From Cellulomonas sp. SLBN-39 (GTDB lineage: Bacteria > Actinomycetota > Actinomycetes > Actinomycetales > Cellulomonadaceae): a stretch of DNA of 64,000 bases. Positions within the stretch are counted from its first letter, which is position 1, and each line of letters begins with the position of its first letter. The translations under genes were made by a program, and so were the position numbers. The notes beneath the pieces are model-generated. The model was given only the letters and a program-made list of their open reading frames with translations. It was not told where the DNA came from and searched no databases. Of the stretch, positions 1-9,734 are shown in pieces. The DNA is taken from positions 3,658,001 through 3,722,000 of the forward strand of contig NZ_VFOA01000001.1 of assembly GCF_006715865.1 (NCBI RefSeq). The letters are read 5' to 3'.

Positions 1-979
1 GACCCCGCGGCGTGCGCCCCACGAGGCCCTCGCGGACGAGGAACGGCTCGGCGACGGTCTCGACGGTCTCGGGCTCCTCCCCCACGGCGACGGCGAGCGT
101 CGTCAGGCCCACGGGCCCGCCGCCGAACCGCCGGCACAGGGCGTCGAGCACGGACCGGTCGAGCCGGTCCAGACCGCGCGCGTCGACCTCGTACACCTCC
201 AGCGCGGCGCGGGCCGCGTCGAGCGACATCCGGCCGTCGCCGCGCACCTGCGCCCAGTCCCGCACGCGGCGCAGCAGCCGGTTGGCGATGCGGGGCGTCC
301 CGCGCGAGCGCGACGCGATCTCCGCCGCCGCGGCCGCCTCCAGCGGCGCGCCGAGCAGCCCGGCGGAACGCACGAGCACCCGCTCGAGCTCGTCGTCGGA
401 GTAGAAGTCGAGGTGCCCGGTGAAGCCGAAGCGGTCGCGCAGGGGCGCGGGCAGCAACCCTGCCCGGGTGGTGGCCCCGACGACCGTGAACGGGGGCAGC
501 GACAGCGGGATCGCGCTGGCGCCGGCCCCCTTGCCGACGACGACGTCGACGCGGAAGTCCTCCATCGCCACGTACAGCAGCTCCTCGGCCGGGCGCGCGA
601 GGCGGTGGATCTCGTCGAGGAAGAGCACCTCGCCCTCCTCCAGGGAGGACAGCACCGCCGCGAGATCCCCCGCGTGCTGGATGGCCGGGCCGCTCGTGAC
701 CCGCAGCGACGCCCCGAGCTCGGCGGCGATGATCATGGCGAGCGTCGTCTTGCCCAGCCCGGGCGGGCCCGACAGCAGCACGTGGTCGGGCGCCCGCCCG
801 CGGCCCAGCGCCGCCTCCAGGACGAGCGAGAGCTGGTCGCGCACGACGCGCTGCCCGACGAACTCGTCCAGCCGTCGCGGCCGCAGCGCGGCCTCCGCGG
901 CGCGCTCGAGGTCGTCGGCCCCGGGGCGCACGAGCGAGACGTCGACGTCCGTGCCGTCCTCGCCGGCTTGCTCAGCCAC
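1..979 (-). CDS. ruvB: Holliday junction branch-migration ATPase RuvB (C-terminus cut by window edge)
   Basis: RuvB is the hexameric AAA+ motor that drives Holliday-junction branch migration with RuvA. About 326 codons are visible. Walker [10 protein letters not shown] lies near residues 71-79, Walker B DEIH near 122-125, and a sensor-like GATTRAG follows. The C-terminal winged-helix region ([19 protein letters not shown]) is present and the frame runs off the left edge at RTPRG, so only about 15-20 residues should be missing. I chose the GTG at 979-977, which overlaps the ruvA stop by 8 nt and gives the usual short acidic N-terminus. It is the last gene of ruvC-ruvA-ruvB on this strand. Confidence 0.97.
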   Translation of the reverse strand, partial: MAEQAGEDGTDVDVSLVRPGADDLERAAEAALRPRRLDEFVGQRVVRDQLSLVLEAALGRGRAPDHVLLSGPPGLGKTTLAMIIAAELGASLRVTSGPAIQHAGDLAAVLSSLEEGEVLFLDEIHRLARPAEELLYVAMEDFRVDVVVGKGAGASAIPLSLPPFTVVGATTRAGLLPAPLRDRFGFTGHLDFYSDDELERVLVRSAGLLGAPLEAAAAAEIASRSRGTPRIANRLLRRVRDWAQVRGDGRMSLDAARAALEVYEVDARGLDRLDRSVLDALCRRFGGGPVGLTTLAVAVGEEPETVETVAEPFLVREGLVGRTPRG

Positions 980-1595
980 GGGCACCGCCGAGCGCGCGCA
1001 GCGCCGCCCGCAGGACACCGGGGACGTCCTGCGCGCCCAGGGGGCCGGCGGTCTCCGCGGCGCCGGAGAGCACGCCCTCGACGGCGTCCTGCGCGGCGCG
1101 CTGCTGCCAGCCCAGGCCGACGAGCGCCTCGACGACGTCCGCGCGGTGGTCGGGCGCCGGGGCGGCCGGGCCGGACCCGACGGCGACGCCTTCGGGGGGG
1201 CCGAGCCGGTCGCCCAGCTCCAGCACGATGCGCTGGGCGCCCTTGCGCCCGATGCCCGGCACGCGCACCAGCGCCGCGAGGTCCTCGTCGGCGACCGCAC
1301 GGCGCAGCCCGTCCGGGGTGTGCACCGCGAGCATCGCCAGGGCCAGGCGGGGGCCGACGCCGGAGACGGTCTGCACGGTCTCGAAGACGTCGCGCTCGTC
1401 GGTGTCCGCGAACCCGAACAGCGTCAGCGCGTCCTCCCGGACGACGAGCGACGTGTGCAGCCGCCCGGGCTGCCCCACCCGCAGGCCGGCGAGCGTCGTG
1501 GGCGTGGCGTGCACGAGCATGCCGACCCCGCCGACCTCGACGACCGCGCAGTCCAGCCGCACCGTCAGGACCGTCCCGTGCACGGACGCGATCAC
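972..1595 (-). CDS. ruvA: Holliday junction DNA-binding protein RuvA
   Basis: RuvA tetramers bind the four-way junction and load RuvB. The 207-residue product begins [10 protein letters not shown], typical of the OB-fold domain I. It then carries the two helix-hairpin-helix signatures: [11 protein letters not shown], and [16 protein letters not shown] followed by GDRL. A small C-terminal domain III (ALVGLGW, VEGVLSG) contacts RuvB. The frame stays open upstream to 1655, but the GTG at 1595 gives the family N-terminus, so I start there. It lies 93 bp after ruvC and overlaps ruvB by 8 nt, implying translational coupling with the motor subunit. Confidence 0.97.
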   Translation of the reverse strand: MIASVHGTVLTVRLDCAVVEVGGVGMLVHATPTTLAGLRVGQPGRLHTSLVVREDALTLFGFADTDERDVFETVQTVSGVGPRLALAMLAVHTPDGLRRAVADEDLAALVRVPGIGRKGAQRIVLELGDRLGPPEGVAVGSGPAAPAPDHRADVVEALVGLGWQQRAAQDAVEGVLSGAAETAGPLGAQDVPGVLRAALRALGGARG

Positions 1596-1688
1596 CGCAC
1601 CGCCCCTCCCGTCACCGTCGGCCCGCCGGTGCGGGCGCGGCGACCACTGTGCCACACGCGGGCGAACACGTGTACGAAGGACACGCGC

Positions 1689-2255
1689 TCAGCGCCGCGC
1701 GCGCGCCGCCTGCTCGGCGCCCGCCCAGGCCTGCTGGGCCGGAGTCAGCGCACCGGGCGGCCGCTGCGGCGCTCCGACCGAGCCCGCGGGCCGCCACAGG
1801 TGGCAGATCGCCAGCGCCAGGGCGTCGGCGGCGTCGGCGGGGCGCGGGAGCTCGTCGAGCGCCAGCAGCCGCTGCACCATGGTCTGCACCTGGGCCTTGC
1901 CGGCGCGGCCGCTGCCGGTGACCGCGGCCTTGACCTCGCTCGGCGTGTGCATGGCGACGGGGATCCGGCGCCGCGCGGCCGCGACCATCGCCAGGCCGGC
2001 GACCTGCGCGGTGCCCATGACGGTGCTGACGTTGTGCTGGGCGAACACCCGCTCGACCGCGAGCGCGTCGGGGGCGTGCTCCTCGAGGTACTCCTCGATG
2101 CCCCGCTCGATGCGCAGCAGCCGCTGGTCCACGTCGAGGGACGGCTCGGAGGTCGCCACCCCGACGGCGACGATGCGCAGGCGGCGGCCCGGGAGGCCGT
2201 CGACGACCCCCAGGCCGCAACGGGTCAGGCCGGGGTCGACTCCGAGGACGCGCAC
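1689..2255 (-). CDS. ruvC: Crossover junction endodeoxyribonuclease RuvC
   Basis: RuvC is the Mg-dependent resolvase that nicks Holliday junctions symmetrically. The 188-residue protein opens with [18 protein letters not shown], containing the first catalytic Asp (D7) in the RNase-H-like fold. The second acidic residue is in ALAVERVF, and the last pair is in the [11 protein letters not shown] segment. The family also shows the conserved [16 protein letters not shown] stretch, seen here. The last 20 residues are alanine- and arginine-rich and are probably disordered. It is first in the ruvCAB operon and is separated from yebC by 126 bp with a strong hairpin, so it probably has its own promoter. 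Confidence 0.97.
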   Translation of the reverse strand: MRVLGVDPGLTRCGLGVVDGLPGRRLRIVAVGVATSEPSLDVDQRLLRIERGIEEYLEEHAPDALAVERVFAQHNVSTVMGTAQVAGLAMVAAARRRIPVAMHTPSEVKAAVTGSGRAGKAQVQTMVQRLLALDELPRPADAADALALAICHLWRPAGSVGAPQRPPGALTPAQQAWAGAEQAARARR

Positions 2256-2329
2256 GGACCCATCGTCGCAGGCCCCGCGGCCGGGCCGGTGCGCCGCGCC
2301 GGTGCGCGACGGGCGGTCCGGGACGCAGC

Positions 2330-2362
2330 ACGGGCGCCCGGGTGCAGGACCCGGGCGCCCGT
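2330..2362 (-). terminator. Hairpin downstream of yebC
   Basis: A perfect 14-bp inverted repeat (ACGGGCGCCCGGGT and its complement) with a 5-nt loop lies 20 bp past the yebC stop codon and before ruvC. There is no T tract, as is common in high-GC actinobacteria. It probably ends yebC transcription. Confidence 0.65.
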
Positions 2363-2381
2363 GCGCGGCGTGCGTGCCGGC

Positions 2382-3137
2382 TCAGTCCTCGTCGAGCTCG
2401 GCCATGACCTCGTCGGAGGCGTCGAAGTTCGCGTAGACGTTCTGCACGTCGTCCGAGTCCTCGAGCGCGTCGATCAGCCGGAGGATCTTGCGGGCGCCGT
2501 CGGCGTCCACCTCGATCTGCGTGGACGGCCACCACACGACGTCGGCGGAGTCGTAGTCGATGCCGGCGTCCTGCAGGGAGGTGCGCACGGGCACGAGGTC
2601 GGTCGCCTCGGAGAGGACCTCGAACTGCTCGCCGAGGTCGTTGACCTCCTCGCCGCCGGCCTCGAGGACGGCCTCCATGACGGCGTCCTCGTCGGTGCCC
2701 TCCTTGGGGACGACGACGACACCCTTGCGGCTGAAGATGTACGCGACCGAGCCGGGGTCGGCCATCTGGCCGCCGTTGCGCGTGAACGCGACGCGCACGT
2801 CCGACGCGGCACGGTTGCGGTTGTCGGTGAGGCACTCGACGAGCACCGCGACGCCGCCGGGGCCGTAGCCCTCGTAGGTGATCGACTGGTAGTCCGCACC
2901 GCCGGCCTCGGCGCCGGAGCCGCGCTTGACGGCGCGGTCGATGTTGTCGTTGGGCACCGACGACTTCTTGGCCTTCTGGATGGCGTCGAACAGCGTCGGG
3001 TTGCCCGCGGGGTCACCGCCGCCCGTGCGGGCCGCGACCTCGATGTTCTTGATCAGCTTGGCGAAGAGCTTGCCGCGCTTCGCGTCGATGACGGCCTTCT
3101 TGTGCTTCGTGGTGGCCCACTTGGAGTGACCCGACAT
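2382..3137 (-). CDS. yebC: YebC/PmpR family protein (probable translation/transcription regulator)
   Basis: The 251-residue product starts [20 protein letters not shown] and continues [17 protein letters not shown], the hallmark N-terminus of the YebC/TACO1 family. Members have been described as DNA-binding regulators, and more recently as ribosome factors that ease stalling at proline-rich stretches. The central domains ([24 protein letters not shown]) and the acidic C-terminus match family length. The position between pdxT and ruvC is conserved in actinobacteria. I place it with the family; which activity dominates in this organism cannot be read from sequence. Confidence 0.95.
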   Translation of the reverse strand: MSGHSKWATTKHKKAVIDAKRGKLFAKLIKNIEVAARTGGGDPAGNPTLFDAIQKAKKSSVPNDNIDRAVKRGSGAEAGGADYQSITYEGYGPGGVAVLVECLTDNRNRAASDVRVAFTRNGGQMADPGSVAYIFSRKGVVVVPKEGTDEDAVMEAVLEAGGEEVNDLGEQFEVLSEATDLVPVRTSLQDAGIDYDSADVVWWPSTQIEVDADGARKILRLIDALEDSDDVQNVYANFDASDEVMAELDED

Positions 3138-3237
3138 GCCTCGATACCCCTTCGCCTGACGCGGACGGACCCTGCAGCGCGCTCCCCGCGTGCCCGGCTC
3201 GGCGTCGACGCGGACCGGGCGGCGGGGTGCCGCGACC

Positions 3238-3843
3238 TCACAGGGTGTCGCGGACGATCTGCACGAACAGTCGGTGCACCCGCGTGTCGCCGGTCACCTC
3301 CGGGTGGAAGGACGTGACGAGCGACGCCCCCTGGCGCACCGCGACGATCCTACCGGCGGCGGGCCCGTCCGCGACGCGCCCGACGACCTGGGCCGCCGGA
3401 CCGACCTCCTCGACCCACGGTGCGCGGATGAAGACCGCGTGCACCGGGTCGGGCCCGTCGACCCCGTCGATGCGCAGGTCGGTCTCGAACGAGTCGACCT
3501 GGCGGCCGAAGGCGTTGCGGCGCACGGTGATGTCGACGCCACCGAGGGTCTGCTGGCCCTCGATGCCGCCGATGATGCGGTCGGCCAGCAGGATCATGCC
3601 CGCGCACGAGCCGTAGGCGGGCATGCCTGCGCGCAGCCGGGCCTGCAGCGGCCCGAACAGGTCGAACGCACGCAGGAGCTTGTCGATGGTCGTCGACTCC
3701 CCGCCGGGGAGCACGAGCGCGTCGACGGCGTCGAGCTCGCTCGTGCGCCGCACGCCGACGGCGCGCACACCCGCGGCGGTGAGCGCGGCGAGGTGCTCGC
3801 GCACGTCGCCCTGCAGGGCCAGGACTCCGATGGTGGGTGTCAC
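3238..3843 (-). CDS. pdxT: Pyridoxal 5'-phosphate synthase glutaminase subunit PdxT
   Basis: PdxT hydrolyses glutamine and channels ammonia to PdxS for PLP synthesis. The 201-residue class I glutamine amidotransferase has the oxyanion motif LPGGEST near residues 45-51, the nucleophile Cys80 in YGSCAGM, and the His/Glu pair in SFHPEV near the C-terminus. The frame is open further upstream, but the GTG at 3843 gives the canonical [14 protein letters not shown] start. A TAGGAT box sits 8 nt before it, so it may be leaderless or nearly so. It is separated from pdxS by an aminotransferase and a Nudix gene. Confidence 0.96.
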   Translation of the reverse strand: MTPTIGVLALQGDVREHLAALTAAGVRAVGVRRTSELDAVDALVLPGGESTTIDKLLRAFDLFGPLQARLRAGMPAYGSCAGMILLADRIIGGIEGQQTLGGVDITVRRNAFGRQVDSFETDLRIDGVDGPDPVHAVFIRAPWVEEVGPAAQVVGRVADGPAAGRIVAVRQGASLVTSFHPEVTGDTRVHRLFVQIVRDTL

Positions 3844-3886
3844 GGGCGTCGATCCTAGGCGCGTGCCGCGGGCGCGGGCGTCGCGG

Positions 3887-5086
3887 TCACCGGGCCGCCG
3901 CCAGGCCCGCCCCGCTGCCGGCCGCGGCGCCGGCCCGGCGGGCGAGGACCTCGTCGGCGAGCCGGTCGAGGCCCTCGAGGAGGTCGGCCCGGGGTGCGGC
4001 CAGCGAGACACGGACCATGCCGGCGGCGGCGTCGCCGAACGTCGAGCCCGGCGCCACGGCGACGTGCCGGTGCTCGAGCAGGCGCAGCGCGAACGCGTCG
4101 GTGTCGGGCTCGCCGACGTCGACCATGAGGTAGAACGCGCCGGCCGGGCGCACGTGGGACACGCCGCGCCGCTCGAGCAGGGCGAGCGCGGCGTCGCGCC
4201 GGTCGCGGTAGGAGGCGACCGCGGCGTCGACCACGTCCTGGGGCCCGGTGATCGCGGCGAGGGCGCCGACCTGGCCGGTCGTGGACGGGCACGCGACGGT
4301 GGCCTCGGCGAGGTGCCCCATCATCTCGACGACCTCGGGGTCGGGCACGACGGCCCAGCCGGCGCGCCACCCGGTCATCGCGTACGACTTCGACAGGGAG
4401 TAGAACGCCACGACCCGACCGTCGGTGTCGTACGCCGTGGGCGAGACGTGCGGGGCGTCGAAGGTGATCGACTCGTAGCACTCGTCGGACAGCACCCACA
4501 GGTCGTGGCGGCGGGCCACCTCGACGAGCGCCTCGAGCACGTGCGGCGGGTACACGGCCCCGGTGGGGTTGTTCGGGGAGCAGATGATCATCGCGCGGGT
4601 GCGCGGCGTGATGCGGGCCTCGACCTCCGCCGGGTCGGGCACGAAGCCGTCCCGGGCGTGCGTGGCGTAGCGGCGGGGAACCACGCCGGCGGCGACGGCG
4701 GCCATCTCCCAGTTGGGGAACGCCGGGTCGGGCACGAGCAGCTCGTCGCCCGGGGCGAGCATGGTGGCCATCGCCATGGCGAGCCCGTGCATCGCCCCGT
4801 GGGTGACGACGATCTCGTCGGCCGACGTGGGGCGCCCGTACCGCTGCGCGACGCGGTCGGCGGCGGCCGCGCGCAGCTCGGTCAGGCCCAGGCTCGAGGT
4901 GTACCCCGTCCGGCCGGCGCGCGCGGCGGCGGCCGTGGCGTCCACCACGTGGGCCGGCGGCGCGAGGTCGGGCTCGCCGATCTCGAGGTGGATCGCCTCG
5001 GGGTCGTGCAGCGCGAGCTCCATGAGCGTGCGGATGCCGCTGCGCGGGATCCGGGCGGCGGGGGACGTGGTGGCGACGCGGGGCAT
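3887..5086 (-). CDS. PLP-dependent class I aminotransferase
   Basis: A 399-residue fold-type I aminotransferase of the aspartate/aromatic group. It has [10 protein letters not shown] at the N-terminus, SPNNPTG for cofactor and substrate contact, DECYE, and the PLP Schiff-base lysine K233 in [17 protein letters not shown]-terminal substrate carboxylate arginine is likely in GMVRVSLA. The natural substrate is not predictable. The location between pdxT and pdxS only says that a PLP enzyme sits among PLP-synthesis genes. ATG at 5086 is preceded by TACGGT exactly 6 nt upstream with no Shine-Dalgarno, suggesting a leaderless transcript. Confidence 0.9.
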   Translation of the reverse strand: MPRVATTSPAARIPRSGIRTLMELALHDPEAIHLEIGEPDLAPPAHVVDATAAAARAGRTGYTSSLGLTELRAAAADRVAQRYGRPTSADEIVVTHGAMHGLAMAMATMLAPGDELLVPDPAFPNWEMAAVAAGVVPRRYATHARDGFVPDPAEVEARITPRTRAMIICSPNNPTGAVYPPHVLEALVEVARRHDLWVLSDECYESITFDAPHVSPTAYDTDGRVVAFYSLSKSYAMTGWRAGWAVVPDPEVVEMMGHLAEATVACPSTTGQVGALAAITGPQDVVDAAVASYRDRRDAALALLERRGVSHVRPAGAFYLMVDVGEPDTDAFALRLLEHRHVAVAPGSTFGDAAAGMVRVSLAAPRADLLEGLDRLADEVLARRAGAAAGSGAGLAAAR

Positions 5087-5092
5087 GCCCCG

Positions 5093-5098
5093 ACCGTA
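5093..5098 (-). promoter_or_regulatory. -10 box of a leaderless aminotransferase transcript
   Basis: TACGGT on the minus strand, followed by 6 nt and then the ATG of the aminotransferase. It fits TANNNT with transcription starting at the start codon. See the finding on leaderless starts. Confidence 0.5.
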
Positions 5099-5176
5099 GC
5101 GCCGTCAGGTCACGCGAAGGTTACCGACCAGTACGTCCGGCGGGTGACGTCGGTCGCCCCGCGCGCGCACCGACCC

Positions 5177-5782
5177 TCACTCGCGCGCGAGCCCGAGGTG
5201 CCGCACCTGGCCGTCCCACACGAGCACGTCGCGCACGAGGTCGGCCAGCCCGGCCGGGAAGACCTCGATCTCGACGGCCGCGAGCGCGTCGAGGTCCCAC
5301 CAGGCCATCTCGTCGATGACGTCGTGCTCGACGCTCGTCCACCCGTCGCGGCTGAGGTCCGCGACCTCGTCGCGCCGGACCCGGGCCACGAACAGCTCCT
5401 CGTCCTGGCGGCACGTGCGGGAGACGAAGTCGAACTCGGCCGAGCGGGTGTACACCGGGCCGACGAGCGCGTCCAGGCCGATCACGATGCCGGTCTCCTC
5501 GCGGACCTCGCGGACCGCGGCCTGCCGCGAGTCCTCCCCCGCGTCGAGGCCGCCGCCGACCGTGAACCACCACGACCGCTCGGGCTGGTCGGCGTCGTGC
5601 CCGCGCACGAGCAGCACCCGGTCGTCCTCGTCGAGCAGGATCACGCGGGCGGCGCGGCGGAACAGCACCCCGTCCTCGCCGGGCTGCCACTCGGGCCCGA
5701 ACGCGTGGACGGGCCCACCCCCGTCGGCGCTGGAGCGCGCGACGGGGGTGGCGGGCACGTCCGTGGACCCGGGTACGGTCAC
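5177..5782 (-). CDS. Nudix hydrolase
   Basis: A 201-residue Nudix-fold phosphohydrolase. The Nudix box spans residues 77-99 and matches GX5EX7REUXEEXGU (G77, E83, REVREETGI), so it should hydrolyse a nucleoside diphosphate linked to some other moiety. An N-terminal stretch of about 30 residues is low complexity. Tryptophan-rich WWFTVGGG precedes the box. The GTG start overlaps the pdxS stop as GTGA, indicating translational coupling to pdxS. The substrate is unknown. M. tuberculosis also carries a Nudix gene in this neighbourhood (Rv2609c), but in a different position. Confidence 0.88.
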   Translation of the reverse strand: MTVPGSTDVPATPVARSSADGGGPVHAFGPEWQPGEDGVLFRRAARVILLDEDDRVLLVRGHDADQPERSWWFTVGGGLDAGEDSRQAAVREVREETGIVIGLDALVGPVYTRSAEFDFVSRTCRQDEELFVARVRRDEVADLSRDGWTSVEHDVIDEMAWWDLDALAAVEIEVFPAGLADLVRDVLVWDGQVRHLGLARE

Positions 5783-6690
5783 CAGCCGCGCTCGGCCAGG
5801 CGGTGCGGCACGGGGACGTCGTCGACGTTGATGCCCACCATGGCCTCGCCCAGACCGCGCGAGGCCGTGGCGATGACGTCCGGGTCGTCGAAGAACGTCG
5901 TGGCCTTGACGATCGCGGCCGCGCGCTCCGCGGGGTTGCCGGACTTGAAGATGCCCGAGCCGACGAACACGCCCTCGGCGCCGAGCTGCATCATCATCGC
6001 GGCGTCGGCGGGCGTCGCGATCCCGCCGGCGGTGAAGAGGACCACGGGCAGCTTGCCGGCCGTGGCGACCTCCTTGACCAGCTCGTACGGGGCCTGCAGC
6101 TCCTTGGCCGCGAGGTAGAGCTCGTCCTCGGGCAGCGACGTCAGCCGCCGGATCTCGTCCCGCAGCGTGCGCATGTGCGTCGTGGCGTTCGACACGTCGC
6201 CCGTGCCGGCCTCGCCCTTGGAGCGGATCATGGCCGCGCCCTCGGTGATGCGGCGCAGGGCCTCGCCCAGGTTGGTCGCCCCGCAGACGAACGGCACGGT
6301 GAAGACCCACTTGTCGATGTGGTGGGCGTAGTCCGCGGGCGTGAGCACCTCGGACTCGTCGATGTAGTCGACGCCGAGGCTCTGCAGCACCTGCGCCTCG
6401 ACGAAGTGCCCGATGCGGGCCTTCGCCATGACGGGGATCGACACGGCCTCGATGATCCCGTCGACGAGGTCCGGGTCCGACATGCGGGCGACGCCGCCCT
6501 GCGCACGGATGTCCGCGGGCACGCGCTCGAGCGCCATGACGGCCACCGCGCCGGCGTCCTCGGCGATCTTCGCCTGCTCGGGCGTGACGACGTCCATGAT
6601 GACGCCGCCCTTGAGCATCTCGGCCATGCCGCGCTTGACACGCGCGGTGCCCACCTCGCCGGCGGCGGGGGTCTGGGTGTTCTCGGTCAC
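5779..6690 (-). CDS. pdxS: Pyridoxal 5'-phosphate synthase lyase subunit PdxS
   Basis: PdxS builds PLP from ribose 5-phosphate, glyceraldehyde 3-phosphate and ammonia supplied by PdxT. The 303-residue (beta/alpha)8 barrel shows [18 protein letters not shown], the catalytic lysine K90 in [12 protein letters not shown], and the second conserved lysine in [29 protein letters not shown] forms the phosphate-binding loop. The start is a GTG preceded by GAAGAGG, and a TAGGAT box at 6787-6792 is a candidate -10. Length and sequence leave no doubt about the family. The gene is followed, overlapping by 4 nt, by a Nudix gene. Confidence 0.98.
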   Translation of the reverse strand: MTENTQTPAAGEVGTARVKRGMAEMLKGGVIMDVVTPEQAKIAEDAGAVAVMALERVPADIRAQGGVARMSDPDLVDGIIEAVSIPVMAKARIGHFVEAQVLQSLGVDYIDESEVLTPADYAHHIDKWVFTVPFVCGATNLGEALRRITEGAAMIRSKGEAGTGDVSNATTHMRTLRDEIRRLTSLPEDELYLAAKELQAPYELVKEVATAGKLPVVLFTAGGIATPADAAMMMQLGAEGVFVGSGIFKSGNPAERAAAIVKATTFFDDPDVIATASRGLGEAMVGINVDDVPVPHRLAERGW

Positions 6691-6838
6691 TGCGGGCCTC
6701 TTCGGATCCGGGGTTCGGGACGTCCGTCCCGCCCGGCCGCCGCCCGGCGCGAGCCGTCGACGACCGCCGTGGTCCGGACCGGGCTCATCCTAGTTCGTCG
6801 CCACCGTGGCACCGGTGCGGCGTCCACGCGGTGCGACG

Positions 6839-7519
6839 TCAGCGGGCCGGGCGCCCCACGGCGGGCTGCTCGCCGGGTCGCGGCAGCGCGGCGGGCCAGG
6901 CGTCGTCCATCTCGAGGGTCTCGGGCTCGGCCGCGTGCCCGGCGAGCCGGAGCAGCCGCACGACCGCCCCGTGGCGCACCCGCTGGGTCTGCGCGACGGC
7001 CTCGTTGTGGAACCGGCGCGCGAGCTGCACGCGGTACCAGGCGGCCCCCAGCGCGGCGAGGAGCGCGTCGCCGGCGGGCTCGGCGGCCAGCGCGTCCACC
7101 TCGTCGGCGTCGTCGAGCACCTCGCGCAGGGCAGCGGACAGCTCGCTCTCGACGGCACCGCGACGGCCCGGCACGGCGGCGCCGGGCACCACGTCGGGGA
7201 TGCCGTCGCCGTCGCCGTCGAGCAGGGCCAGGAGCCCGTCGGGCAGCGGGCCGCGGGGCACGTCCCGGCCGGTGCCGGACGCCGCGAGCGCCGCCCAGGC
7301 CGCCTCGCCGACGACGACCGAGCTCACGGGGTCGAGCAGACCGCTGGTGGCGAGCTCGGCCGCGACGGTCGCGCGCCGGACCAGCTGGGTCTCCACGACG
7401 GCCCGCGACGCGCCGACCTTGCGGTGCAGGCGGTCCAGGCGCGAGGCCCGGACCCACACCAGCCACAGCAGGAGACCGACGACGAGCACCACGACGACGG
7501 CCAGCTCGGACCACGTCAT
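6839..7519 (-). CDS. Small membrane-anchored LemA-like protein in the PIM operon
   Basis: A 226-residue protein with a single N-terminal membrane helix (residues 5-28, SELAVVVVLVVGLLLWLVWV) followed by a soluble, largely helical region. The pattern of arginine and a hydrophobic helix after the anchor (VETQLVRRATVAAEL) and the late AWYRVQLARRFHNEAVAQ segment recall LemA-family proteins, but the similarity is weak and no function follows from it. It contains a DGDGDGIPD stretch that looks like a calcium-binding thrombospondin-type loop, possibly by chance. The ATG overlaps the pimA stop (ATGA), so it is the last gene of the phosphatidylinositol mannoside operon. Confidence 0.72.
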   Translation of the reverse strand: MTWSELAVVVVLVVGLLLWLVWVRASRLDRLHRKVGASRAVVETQLVRRATVAAELATSGLLDPVSSVVVGEAAWAALAASGTGRDVPRGPLPDGLLALLDGDGDGIPDVVPGAAVPGRRGAVESELSAALREVLDDADEVDALAAEPAGDALLAALGAAWYRVQLARRFHNEAVAQTQRVRHGAVVRLLRLAGHAAEPETLEMDDAWPAALPRPGEQPAVGRPAR

Positions 7520-8742
7520 GCGTTCACAGCCCCGCTCACGCCGCTGCGGGCCCGGCGCAGCTCCAGCAGGCGGGCCCCGCGCAGCGACGACGGGTCCTCC
7601 CCCACGGGTGCGTCGCGGCCGGCCACGGCCATCTCGTACACGGCCAGCACCTGGTCGGTGACGGCGGACCAGTCGTAGCGGCCGACGACGCGCCGGGCCC
7701 GGGTGCGCACCCGCTCGCGGACCTGCGGGTCGCCCAGCACGCGCACGAGCGTCGCGCCCAGGTCGTCGCCGTCGCCGGTGCGGAACAGCACGCCCGCCTC
7801 GCCGTCGTCGAGGACGCGGGTGAAGGCACCCAGGTCGCTCGCGACGACCGCCGCACCCGCGGCCATGGCCTCGACGAGGACGATCCCGAAGCTCTCCCCC
7901 CCGGTCTGGGGGGCGCAGTAGACGTCGACGGACGACAGCAGCCGGGCCTTGTCCTCCTCGCTGACCCCGCCGAGGAACTCGACCGAGGACGCGCGGTCGC
8001 CGAGGATCTCGCGGGCCTGCTCCTGGCCCGTCTCCCCCCGGCCGGCCACGAGGAAGCGGGCGCCGGGCAGGGCGTCGAGCACGTGGCCGACGGCCCGCAG
8101 CAGCACCGGCAGGCCCTTGCGGCCCTCGTCGTAGCGGCCGAGGAACGCGACGGTCGGCGCCTGCGGCGTGCCCGTCCAGCGGGGGTCCGGCTCGGCGCGG
8201 TCGAACGTGTCGACCCACACGCCGTTCGGGATGACGACGGCGTCGCCGCCGAGGTGCTCGACGAGCGTGCGCCGGGCGTCCTCGGAGACCGCGACCCGCA
8301 GGGAGATCTTCTCCAGCGACTGGCGCACCAGCGGGTACGCGACCTGGAGCGAGCGCGAGCGCAGCAGCGAGGTGTGGAAGGTCGCCACGACGGGGCCGTC
8401 GGCGATCCACAGCGCGAGCATGCTCAGGCTCGGCGTGACGGGCTCGTGCAGGTGCAGGACGTCGAACTCGCCCTGCGCGAGCCAGCGGCGCACGCGCCGG
8501 GCGGTGACGGGGCCGAACGTCAGGCGCGCGACGGACCCGTTGTAGTGGACGGGCACGGCCCGTCCGGCGGGCACGAGGTAGTCCGGGACGGGTGTCTCGT
8601 CGGCGGCCGGGGCGAGCACCGAGACGGTGTGGCCGCGGTCGATGAGCGCCTCGGCGAGGTCACGGACGTGGAACTGCACGCCACCGGGCACGTCGAACGA
8701 GTACGGGCAGACCAGCCCGACGCGCAGCGGCCGGCCGCTCAC
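7516..8742 (-). CDS. pimA: Phosphatidylinositol alpha-mannosyltransferase PimA (GT4)
   Basis: PimA adds the first mannose from GDP-mannose to phosphatidylinositol on the inner face of the membrane. The 408-residue GT-B enzyme starts with VGLVCPYSFDVPGGVQ, the glycine-rich N-terminal loop of GT4 enzymes. It carries LHLHEPVTPS, FLGRYDEGRKG, and the C-terminal EX7E motif GGESFGIVLVEAMAAG for the sugar nucleotide. The GTG start overlaps the stop of the upstream acyltransferase (GTGA). Neighbours (phosphatidylinositol phosphate synthase, acyltransferase) and the same order in mycobacteria fix the assignment well beyond generic GT4. Confidence 0.93.
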   Translation of the reverse strand: MSGRPLRVGLVCPYSFDVPGGVQFHVRDLAEALIDRGHTVSVLAPAADETPVPDYLVPAGRAVPVHYNGSVARLTFGPVTARRVRRWLAQGEFDVLHLHEPVTPSLSMLALWIADGPVVATFHTSLLRSRSLQVAYPLVRQSLEKISLRVAVSEDARRTLVEHLGGDAVVIPNGVWVDTFDRAEPDPRWTGTPQAPTVAFLGRYDEGRKGLPVLLRAVGHVLDALPGARFLVAGRGETGQEQAREILGDRASSVEFLGGVSEEDKARLLSSVDVYCAPQTGGESFGIVLVEAMAAGAAVVASDLGAFTRVLDDGEAGVLFRTGDGDDLGATLVRVLGDPQVRERVRTRARRVVGRYDWSAVTDQVLAVYEMAVAGRDAPVGEDPSSLRGARLLELRRARSGVSGAVNA

Positions 8743-9734
8743 GCCGGACCTCCGACCGGGACGTCGGCGCCGGGGCCCCCGGCGTCCGGCGCGGACCGCA
8801 CGGTGGCGTCGCGGGCGGGGTCGAGGTCCTCGACGAAGACGCGCTGGAGCATGTGCCAGTCCTGCGGCGCGGCGTGCACCTGCGCGGCGACCACGTCGAC
8901 CCAGGCCTGGGTGACCGCGACGAGCCGCTCCGCGCGCGGCAGGTCGTCGGGCACGGGGACGACCGGGGAGAAGGTCAGCACGATGCCCCAGGGGCCGCCG
9001 GCGGCGCGGCGGCGCGGGCCGCGCAGGCGCTCGTACCGGATCCCCGTGGCGACGAGCGGCGCACCGACGCCGATGGCCAGCGCCGCGGGCCCGGCGGCGA
9101 CCCGGGCGCGCCGGCCGAACAGGTCGACCTCGACCCCCTTGGCCGTCAGGTCGCGGTCGGCCAGCAGCGGCAGCAGGCCGGGCCCGGTGCGCGCGACCCG
9201 CACGAGCTGGCGGTAGACGTCGCCGCCGCCGGTGAGCGGGATGATCGTCAGGCCGAGGCTCTCGCGGAACGCGACGAACTCCTGGAAGAGCTCCTCGGGG
9301 CGCAGCCGCTCGGCCACGGTCGTCACCGGCGCGAGGGCACGCGTGGCCCACGCCCCGGCGAGGTCCCAGTTGCCCGTGTGGCCGAGGACCATCAGGACCT
9401 GCCGGCCCGCGTCGAGGTGCGGCTGGACGTGCTCGCGGCCCTCGACCCGCACCCGGGCGTCGACCTGGTCGCGGCTGAGCCGGCGCAGGGTGAACGTCTC
9501 GCCGAAGTAGCGCAGGTACGACCGCATGCCGGCGCGGGAGAGGCGGCGCAGGGCGCGGGCGTCGAGCTCGGGGCGCACCCGGGCGAGGTTCGCCTCGAGG
9601 CGGCGGACCCCGGACGTGCGGCGCGCCCACGTCACGTCGGCCGCGACGGTCGTCAGGGCACGGACGACGGGGCCGGGCACGCGGTGACCGACCTTCCAGG
9701 CCAGGTGGTAGAGGCGGGCGACGTCCACGCTCAT
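8739..9734 (-). CDS. Phosphatidylinositol mannoside acyltransferase (LpxL/HtrB fold)
   Basis: A 331-residue membrane-associated acyltransferase related to lipid A lauroyltransferase HtrB and orthologous in position to mycobacterial PatA (Rv2611c), which acylates the mannose of PIM1/PIM2. The catalytic HX4D motif is H119-TGNW-D124 in LGHTGNWDLAG. PLLADRD and VDLFGRRA are also typical of the family. Its ATG overlaps the stop of the preceding CDP-alcohol transferase by 4 nt, and its own stop overlaps pimA. The context with pimA supports the PIM role over lipid A, which actinobacteria lack. Confidence 0.9.
   Translation of the reverse strand: MSVDVARLYHLAWKVGHRVPGPVVRALTTVAADVTWARRTSGVRRLEANLARVRPELDARALRRLSRAGMRSYLRYFGETFTLRRLSRDQVDARVRVEGREHVQPHLDAGRQVLMVLGHTGNWDLAGAWATRALAPVTTVAERLRPEELFQEFVAFRESLGLTIIPLTGGGDVYRQLVRVARTGPGLLPLLADRDLTAKGVEVDLFGRRARVAAGPAALAIGVGAPLVATGIRYERLRGPRRRAAGGPWGIVLTFSPVVPVPDDLPRAERLVAVTQAWVDVVAAQVHAAPQDWHMLQRVFVEDLDPARDATVRSAPDAGGPGADVPVGGPA

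Noticed and set aside
420..3317. Very long open frames on the plus strand opposite ruvBAC and yebC, and similar ones opposite putA and narG
   Set aside because: At this GC content the opposite strand rarely has stop codons. The translations are Arg/Ala/Pro-rich with no family motif, while the minus-strand genes are unmistakable.
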